From Hemicordylus capensis (lineage: Eukaryota; Chordata; Lepidosauria; Squamata; Cordylidae), in assembly GCF_027244095.1 (NCBI RefSeq), contig NC_069669.1, positions 9,264,501-9,328,500 of the forward strand: a DNA stretch of 64,000 nucleotides, in the 5' to 3' direction. Position numbers and translations under genes: made by a program. Positions 49,331-58,200 of the stretch are shown piece by piece. Position 1 is the first letter of the stretch; every line of letters begins with the position of its first letter. Below the pieces are notes generated by a model, which was not told the origin of the DNA, made no database searches, and was given only the letters and a program-made list of their open reading frames with translations.

Positions 49331-51113
49331 CTTTCCTTGGAATGAGTTAAGGTGGCAAAGAATCGAAGGCAAAGCAAAAGACCTCTCAAGAGTTGGAAAG
49401 CGTTAAAAACAGAATCATAACTACTTCTGCTACCAAGAGATTAAAATCTAAGTCAACCATGTTTATCCAGGCTACCATCCCAGATGGAGATCTTGTGCCA
49501 CACACAGTGCACAATGAGCAGAACGGGAAAGTAAAAACGACAGGGGTGTTAAAGAAGCCGTTTCTCTCCCATTACTGGTGACGTCACAGGCACCATCCAA
49601 TAGGTGCTTGTGATACGAGAGAACAGGACCCCGAGAACGTAACAGCCTGAAACCTCTAAGGCCCTACGCCATCACCATGAGCCTGACCTTGGCATCAAGA
49701 GAAAGTCTTAAATGCTGCCATTTCTATTGTTGTCTAAGCTACCTGGCAAAGAAAGGGGAACGGTTGTTCTCCCCGCTCCAAAGTTTGTGGGAAAGCATCT
49801 GCGTTGTAGTGTTTTATCTGTACATTCGGTGGTTCTCTTTCATTTATCTTGCTTTAATTCCGCCATCCAGAAATCTGTAAGAAACAAGAGGAAGTGAAAT
49901 GAAATGGACATGAAACTGAAAGCAGAACTGAATGTAAAAAACTGAAAGAATCTGGTAAGAAAAGATAGGAAATTGCAGGTTACTTTCAGGCATTACAATT
50001 CAGACAGGGGTTAAAAGCCGCCAGTTATATTTCTAATTCACACACTAAGAAAGGATGTGCTAGTTAGCGGTGTTATTTTTTTTAAAAGACACCCAGGAAG
50101 CCTCAAGGCAATAGAAACAGCTAACTGTGAGAGCATTTTAATCACAAGACGTTAGAAAAATACATGCACGGCTAGGTTGCCGATTCAGGTCAAAGCTTCC
50201 TAGATCAGTGACTATCAAGGGAGCACCTAGTTCGAATTCTGTTTGCTCACGAGTTGACTCTCCTCTCTCTGACCCTGCCCCCATTTGCAATGTGGGGGAA
50301 CTCCTGGCCTGCCTCACGGGATTGTTGTAAAGAGAACAAAATAAGATTTAAAAAAAAGAAAAACCTGTACTGCCCTGGACGGCAATGTTTCTCAGTGCAG
50401 TTATGTGTTTTTAAAAATGTACCAACCAGGAGGCAAGGGTGCTTTAGAGCTCTTAGAAGGCAGATAGTTAAGTAATCGTTTGGGGGTTTTAAAATGGGGG
50501 TGGGAATAAATAGGCCCATAAACAGACAGCTTGGGATCCAAATGGGCCCAGCAACAATCAAAATGCAACTTTGTTAATCTGTTAATGCAGCCTAGGATTG
50601 TATTAGCTTTTGTAGCAGCTGCATGACATCACTGGCTCATGTTCGACTTGATTGGATTGCATTTGCTTATGCCACTGGCACGGTTAAAGTAACAGAGCAA
50701 AGCATTCACCAGGAAGGCACAGCAGAGCACAAAATGGCCCGGAGAACACAACAGCCTTGTGCTTTGCCCAGCATCGGAGGGAGAGGAGCAGCCCCTCAAG
50801 AGGAACAGAGCCCTGCCAAACCCCAGTAGCATCTGGGGAGGTATGCAGAGACTGTTGGGAAGTGTAGTCCTTCTCTGGGTAAAACACTCAGAAGGACTAC
50901 ATTTCCCAGAGCTCCGTGCACACGTTTGAAGATGGGGTTTGAGAAGGCTCCATGACCCTTCCTGTAGCCCCACTGGCCCTGGGCAAAGCCCATGGTGGGA
51001 ATGCTCACCTCCACAAGAGGACAGATCTTCTCACAGGCTTAACCAACCATTAGTCAGGGAGCCACACCTCAGTTAGATGGGGGCTGCCCCCGGCCTTATA
51101 AGGAACAACAGGG
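48701..51113. other. Largely repeat-poor intergenic sequence
   Basis: Contains (CA)n at 49297-49328, an isolated CRE TGACGTCA at 49579-49586, and an inverted pair near 50855-50915 (GGAAGTGTAGTCCTTCT / AGAAGGACTACATTTCC). No gene recognised on either strand. Confidence 0.5.
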
Positions 51114-51592
51114 GGAGGAGAGCTGGTTTGGTGGTAGCGAGCATGAAGTGTCCCCTTTGCTAAGCAGGGTCCACCTTGGTTTGCATTTGGATGGGAGACT
51201 ACATGTGTGAGCCCTGTAAAATAGTTTGATTATTTTAATAGTTTTAACATTGTTTTAAGTTTTAAATTGTTGTAACATTTTAACCTTTTTCCTTGTTGTT
51301 TTTATTGTAAACCGCCCAGAGATTGGCATTTTGGGCGGTATACAAATACATTAAATGAATGAATGAATAAATAAATAAATAAATAAGAGGAGATGGGGCC
51401 ATGGCTCAGTGGAAGAGCATCTGCTTTGCATGCAGAAGGTCCCAAGTTCCCTCCCTGGCAGCATCTCCAAGATAGGGCTGGGAGAGATTCCTGCCTGCAA
51501 CATTGGAGAAGCCGCTGCCAGTCTGGGTAGACAATACTGAGCTAGATGGACCAAGGGTCTGACTCAGTATATGGCAGCTTCCTACATTCCTA
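51114..51592 (+). mobile_element. Composite 5S-tRNA SINE split in its linker
   Basis: 5S head at 51114-51221 (GCTAAGCAGGGTCCACCTTG, TTTGGATGGGAGACTACATG) and tRNA body at 51388-51592 (ATGGGGCCATGGCTCAGTGG, AAGAGCATCTGCTTTGCATG). It is split by an L2-like tail insertion and preserves both modules very clearly. Confidence 0.85.
51222..51387 (+). mobile_element. L2-like 3' tail inserted in a SINE
   Basis: TTTGATTATTTTAATAGTTT .. TGTAAACCGCCCAGAGATTG .. TTTTGGGCGGTATACAAATA and (AATG/AATA)n. Confidence 0.7.
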
Positions 51593-51593
51593 G

Positions 51594-51672
51594 GACTATT
51601 GGCCACTAAGATTAGGGATGATGGGAGTTGTAGTCCAAAAGCCGCTGGAGGACTGAAGCTGTGCAGCCTTAG
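51594..51672. mobile_element. Half of a hAT-type MITE
   Basis: GGGATGATGGGAGTTGTAGT and GGAGGACTGAAGCTGTGCAG. Confidence 0.55.
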
Positions 51673-51769
51673 TGGATATGTGCGTGTGGTAGAAGCCAGC
51701 TTTCTACATTAATTAGTTAATTACATTCATTAATTAGAAGACAACTTTCTACATTAATCAGGAGCATTC

Positions 51770-51925
51770 ATCTCTCAGTAGTAGAGCATCTGCTTTGCAA
51801 GCACGAGGTCCCGGGTTCACTCCCCAGCAGCATCTCCCGGTAGGGCTGTGAGAGACCTTGGAGAGCTGCTGCCAGTCAGTGTAGACAATACTGAGCTCTG
51901 GCTCAGTATAAAGCTGCTTCCTCTC
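51770..51925 (+). mobile_element. tRNA-body SINE lacking the 5S head
   Basis: CTCTCAGTAGTAGAGCATCT (A box), GTCCCGGGTTCACTCCCC (B box), shortened tail. Confidence 0.72.
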
Positions 51926-51993
51926 TCCGTAACAACGCGGCACTCGTTCCTTTCAGGGCTATCTAACACCACCGAGTGGGAAAGAAACGTCAC

Positions 51994-52211
51994 CTAGAGC
52001 TTAGCAGAGTGTGAGGCAATACCCAGCCGTGAAGAAAAGTCATTCGGGCTGGTCAGCCAGCATCCGCCATCCACCACCAGGGTCGTGCCAGTGACATAGG
52101 AGGCCAGAGGGCTGGCTAAATACAGCACGCCGTGGGCAATCTCCGTCTTGTTGCCCATCCGCTGGAGGGGAATGGTTTGGCTGAGACTGAGTGCTTCGGG
52201 CCGGGGGTCAC
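51994..52211 (-). CDS. DECR2: DECR2 last coding exon with peroxisomal signal
   Basis: 218 bases from a CTTTTCAG acceptor to the TAG at 51994-51996. Encodes [20 protein letters not shown], then [17 protein letters not shown], ending ASHSAKL. AKL is a canonical PTS1. No AATAAA or ATTAAA on the minus strand is obvious in the 400 bases downstream, so the 3' end is not placed. Confidence 0.96.
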
Positions 52212-55200
52212 CTGAAAAGGAAGAGGGGGAGTTAAAACACTGACTATGAGTTTTGAAAGAGCCTAGGAAGCTGCCATATATGGAGTCAGACCCTTGGTCC
52301 ATCCAGCTCAGGATTGTCTACACTGACTGGCAGCGGCTTCTCCATGGTTGCAGGCAGGAATCTCACTAACTTGGAACCTTCTGCATGCACACATACAGAT
52401 GCTCTTCCCAGAGCGGCCCCATCCCCTAAAGGGAATATTTTACAGCACTCGCACGTGGTCACCCATTCAAATGTGAACCAAAACAGACCCTGCTGAGCAA
52501 AGAGGACGAGTCATGCTTGCTACCACAAGACCAGGAACTGAGGGAGTGGAAGGGGGAAGAAGGAGGGATAGGCTGTTGCCGTTTTCTACACAAAATAAGA
52601 CACCTTCACCAAGACCAAGAGAGCTGGTCTTGTGGTAGCAAGCATAACTTGCCCCCTTTGCTAAGCAGGGTCCACCCTGGTTTGCATTTGAATGGGAGAC
52701 TACATGTGAGCACTGGGAGATATTCCCCTCAGGGGATGGAGCCGCTCTGGGAAGAGCATCTAGGTTCCAAGTTCCCTCCCTGGCAGCATCTCCAAGATTG
52801 GGCCGAGAGAGACTCCTGTCGGCAATCTTGGAGAAGCCGCTGCCAGTCTGTGTTGACATTGACAATACTGAGCTGGATGGACCATGGTCTGACTCAGTAC
52901 AGGGCAGCTTCCTATGTTCCCTAGGGCCTGTTGCTTTCCCTCTGCTAAATACCAGAGAATCCCACTTGAAAGGCGGTCTCTTTGATTCACGATAAGTATC
53001 CTCCTAAGCAGTCATTCTGGCATGGCTGCAGACATACACACCAACCAGAGCTGGATGAAATAAGCCGTGGTTCCATGCCCTACCTGGATCTGCCGTGCAT
53101 AGGGGTCTCCACTCAGCTATGCACTACAAGAGTCCCTGAATTGCAGAGGGGATGAGGCCAGAGTTCAAGGCTACGGCATCCGCTGGGTATGCAGAAGCTC
53201 CCAGCTTCAATCCCTGGCAGCATCTCCAGGTAGGGCTGGGAGGGACTCCTGCCTGCAACCTTGGAGAAGCCGCTGCCAGTCAGGGTAGACGTCACTGAGC
53301 TGGACAGACCAAGGGTCTGGCACAGTATATGGCAGCTTCCTATGTAACTCAACTCACTCCTTGGACGGTCCAGCTAGGGAGGGTGGGAAGATCACGTCTC
53401 CATCCACAGAGCCAGCTCCTCTCTTGCATCCCCCCAGACCTCGCCCCCTGGCCACGCCCTTGGTGCCTCGCTTTGATTTGCCCCAGAGACCCTTCAGCAA
53501 GCATTGAACGCCTCACCCAAACGCCGCATGCCCTCCGTGCCGGCAATGGGGCCTGGGGCGACGCTGTTGACTCGGATGCCATTGGGCCCCCACTCCACGG
53601 CCAGATGCTTCGTCATCGCATCTGCAAGGAAAGAGAGAGGCAAGCAGAGACAATCACCCGTCTGGGAGGAAAGGAATGACCCAGCTTAGCAGTGTCAACA
53701 CCCCACTCTGGCCTGTTCCCAGGACGTGATTGTGAACCGTATCTGTCCTGTGCCTGCAAAAACATTTCTTCTTAGACTCAGGAGTTGCATTACAACTCCC
53801 GTCACCCTCTGCCCCATGGGGATGATGGGAGTTGTAGTCCAACATCTGAGGACCCCAGGTTGGGAACGCCCATAGGAAGCTGCCGTATACCGAGTCAGAC
53901 CCTTGGTCCATCTAGCTCAGTATTGTCTGCACAAACTGGCAGCGGCTTCTCCCAGGTTGCAGGCAGGAGTCTCTCTCAGGCCTATCTTGGAGATGCTGCC
54001 AGGGAGGGAACTTGGAACCTTCTGCATGTAAGCAGGAAGATGCTCTTCCCAGAGCGGCCCCATCCCCTAAGGGGAAGATCTTACAGTACCCACATATAGC
54101 CTCCCATTCAAATGCAAACCAGGGCAGACCAGCTCTCCTCCCATATAAGAGGCATTAGTGGGCATCCCAAGACTTGAGGTTCCAGGAACCCAGGGATTCC
54201 TGGAATTCCAGGATCACAGGCATATAGGAATACAGGAAGCTTCTTAGACCAGGGTTTCTTAACCTTGTGCCCCCAGATGTTGTTGGACTACAACTCCTGG
54301 AATTCCCAGCCACAAAGGCCATGTCTGGGGATTCTGGGAGTTGTAGTCCAACAACATCTGGGAGGTCCAAGGTTAAGAAATCCTGTCTTAGACCATGTTG
54401 TGCCAAACAATTGTGTTATTCCATCCAGGTCTTTCTATATGCCTTAATCATCACCCAAAGCCATGTTCTGGGGATTCCTGTATTGTCCAAAGCAGGACAG
54501 GTCTCCACCAGGTGCAGGGCCTTTTCAGTAGTGGTGCCAAAATTCCAATACACCCTTCGGCACTTCCCCCCCTAGCGTGGGCAGGGATCAGAATGAGATC
54601 ACCAATGCTCTGGATAAATCAAGCCGGGATGTAGATACAGACAAGCAGAAAAGGAAAAAGACAAGCATAAAGCCACGGGAGTTTCACAGTACCTATCGCT
54701 GCCTTCGCCGACCCAGCATGCACCTGGAGAACTTGACCTTTGTAGTGTAGGGTCGCCGTGATATTGACAATGACTCCGCCATGGTCCTAGATTAATTAAA
54801 AACAAGACAGAAGGATTGACCCTACAGAGCTGCCTTCTACTGACTCAAGCCGTTGGTCCGTATAGCTTAGTGTTGTCTGCAGGGGCCTGTAATTTCAGAC
54901 AAGGGCCTTTCGCTGGACTTGAATCCCTTGCCCAAGAATGCTGGGAACCGCGTCCAGCCAGGAACATAGGAAGCTGCCATATACTGAGTCAGACCCTTGG
55001 TCCATCTAGCTCAGGATTGTCTACCCAGACTGGCAGCGGCTTCTCCAAGGTTGCAGGCAGGAGTCTTTCTCAGCCCTGCCTTGGAGATGCTGCCAGGGAG
55101 GGAACCTTCTGCATGCAAGCGGGCAGGTGCTCTTCCCAGAGCGGCTCTATCCCCTAAGGATGGAGGATCTTATAGTCTTTATATGTAGTCTCCCATTCAA

Positions 55201-58200
55201 ATGCAAACCAGGGTGGACCCTGCTTAGCAAAGGGGTCAAGTCATGCGTGCTACCACAAGACCTGCTCTCCTCCTAGGGAGGAGTCCAGTAGACTTTCCCG
55301 TAGACTTTCGACAACTGTCCCACGGGATCGGAAGAATACACAGAGAAATCGACAGCAGAGAACGCTCCACCTTCCCTGTGTCCCTCCTGGGCTCCGGGAA
55401 AAAGGCGACACTCACACGCAAGCTCTTTTCGTACAGGACTTTGGAGACGTTGAAGGTTCCCAAGGCATCGATGTCCATCACGGTTTTGTAGGCGTTGAAG
55501 GACAGAGCACTGGCAGGGCAGAGGAAGTTCCCAGCAGCATCTGGGGAGAGAAATTGCGGACAGAGAGGAGGGGCACAAGATCAGCATGGGGGGCTGGTGC
55601 TCAGGGCCCAGTCCGCAATTCCTTTAAAAGGGTAATTTCGCAAGGTGGCTGGACGAGGTGGGAATAAGCCCTGCAAATGACAACACACGCAAAAATCAAG
55701 GCAATGACACACATGAGGATAAAACACAATGGTATAAAAGCAGCCCGAGTGCGAAAAAAATCAGCCAAACAAAATCAGGGAGTAAGGAAAGAGGAGAGCT
55801 GGGAGTGGAGGAAAATCTGCCCAGCACGCTGCCAGTCAGGGTGGACAATACTGAGCTAGATCGCCCAAGGGTCTGACTCAGGAAGAAGCCGCTTCCTAGG
55901 CGCCACTTCCTTGCCTCACGGGAGGGCTGCCTCTGCTGAACTGGGTGCCGTCTAGATTTTGATTTTGCCCCAGTTGCCACTCCACCAGGTTCAAAACAGG
56001 TAGGAGCGCAGGTCTCGTGACAGCAAGCATGAGCTGTCCCCTTTGCTAAGCAGCATTCAGCTTGGTTTGAATTTGGAGGGGCGGCTACAGGCAAGAGTTG
56101 CTGCCCGTCAGTGTTGACAGTACTGAGACAGATGGGGCTGTGGTCTGACTCGGTATAAAGGCAGCTGCCTGTAACTTCAGGGCAGCAGTGCAAGCTCACA
56201 CCTTTTCTAGAAGCAGCTCTCTGACTTTGGCTTGCTTTGCTTGCTACCATACAATGAACCCAACTTGGAAAAATTACACCCACTTTCCTGTCAATTACTG
56301 GAAGGTGGGGGACACACCACACACAAAGCCTGAAAGGGTACCGAGATGTGATAGGTGCCAAGGAGAGGAGAGCTGGTCTGGTGGTAGCAAGCATGACTTG
56401 TCCCCTTAGCTAAGCAGGGCCCGCCCTGGTTGCATATGAAAGGGAGACTAGAAGTGTGAGCACCGGAAGAGATTCCCCTCAGGGGATGGAGCCGCTCTGG
56501 GAAGAGCATCTAGGTTCCAAGTTCCCTCCCTGGTAGCATCTCTAAGATAGGGCTGAGAGAGACTCCTGTCTGCAACCTTGGAGAAGCCGCTGCCAGTCTG
56601 TGAAGACAATACTGAGCTAGATAGGCCAATGGTCTTACTCAGTATATGGCAGCTTCCTATGTTCCTAAGCAGGGAAAAGAAGGCACCTGCCCCCTTCCTG
56701 GGTGTTCCCTTGCTCCTGGTGTTCAGGGGTGTGCCCCCTCTGAGCCTGATGGAAATACACAACCCTTAAGGCTAGCAGAGCCATGAATTTGTCTCATCCC
56801 TTTTTAAAAATCATCTAGATTCGTGGCACCAAATTCTCGTGTTTAACTACACGTTGTGTAAATATTCAATCAATTTTATTACAGCCATTGGCCATACATG
56901 TTGGGTAAGTAAGTACTTCCTTCCGTCTGTCCTGAATCTCCCAGCATTTAGCTCCAATGGATGACCCCGTTTTCTAATACTATGAGAGAGAGAGAGAAGC
57001 TTCGCTCTATCCTCTGGATCCAGGACTCGGCATGCCAAACAGAAAAGGCTGGCGACCCCTGTTCTAAAGGCCCCTTGAAAAAGCAGAGAATGAACGGGAT
57101 TGTGGATCACCTCGTGACAGAATTCCAAAGGTGCGGTGCCACTTTTGAGTAGGCCCCGTCTCTGGTACCTGCCAGTCCATTCTGAGTTGGCAGTGGGCTT
57201 GACTACAGTATCTACGTCATCAATATTAGGCCTTAGATAGTTTGATTTGCGTGAAGGTAGTAACGACTCAGCCCGGCGTCCTACTATATGAACTGCAGTA
57301 GTTATTCAGGGGACCACAGAGAACACCCCCAAATTAGCGCGTGTCAGTGGCAACTCCCTCCCCCAGTCCAAAATGTGCAGCACCTATTGGCCAGCACCTG
57401 CAACGTCCTCTGCCCACAGAAATAACTCACTGTTTATGAGGATATCAATCTTTCCAAACTCCTTTAAGGCTTCATCGACAGTGGCCATGATCGTCTGCGG
57501 TTGCCGGACATCAAGGGCGAGGGGCAAGCATCTCTGGCCAGTGGCGGCTGACAGTTTCTTAGCAGCCTGTCAAAGGAAATAAGGATTTGACATGAAATAA
57601 CCACTCTCTTCTCTGTTCTTGCCACCACGCCTAGTAGGAGACATTAACAAAATCTGGGAAAAGGGAGTTCATGTCAAGAGGGAAGGTGGCATTTAAGAAC
57701 ATAGGCAGCTGCCATATACTGAGTCAGACCATTGGTTCCCAGTTCCCTCCCTGGCGGCATCTCCAAGATAGGTCGGAGAGAGATTCCTGCCTGCAACCTT
57801 GGAGAAGCCGCTGCCAGTCTGTGAAGACAATACTGAGCTAGCTAGACCAACGGTCAGACTCAGTATACGGCAGCTTCCTATGTCCCTAAGGGTCTTTTCT
57901 GACCAGAAGATCGAGTTCTCAGATCCATCAGGCAGAGCTTGGCGAATGGTTCCAACATTCAAGGGGCCACCTTCAAAAATAGACAGTTGATGGTGGCACC
58001 CAGCCATTAAGAGACAGCAAGCCTGTTGACAGAGACAGAACAGGGCACCGCCCTTTCTGTCATCGTCCCTTAATATCCCTGAAATCAGATGCTTGAGAGG
58101 GCCATCTCCCCTTGCCTCCATCAAGACCTCGTTGTGCGTATAAAAGACACAACCAGTTCCCATTCACTCACCTCCGTCAGCTTCTGCAAATTCCTGCTGG

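Noticed and set aside
49579-49586. CRE TGACGTCA near a CCAAT word as a promoter
   Set aside because: The surroundings are not CpG-rich and no exon follows; a chance 8-mer is plausible.
51140-51221. Possible functional 5S rRNA gene
   Set aside because: Only the 3' half resembles 5S rRNA and it is always followed by the SINE body.
51388-51460. Possible functional tRNA gene
   Set aside because: A- and B-box-like words are present, but the sequence is the SINE body; it does not form a complete cloverleaf by eye and recurs dozens of times with the same flanks.
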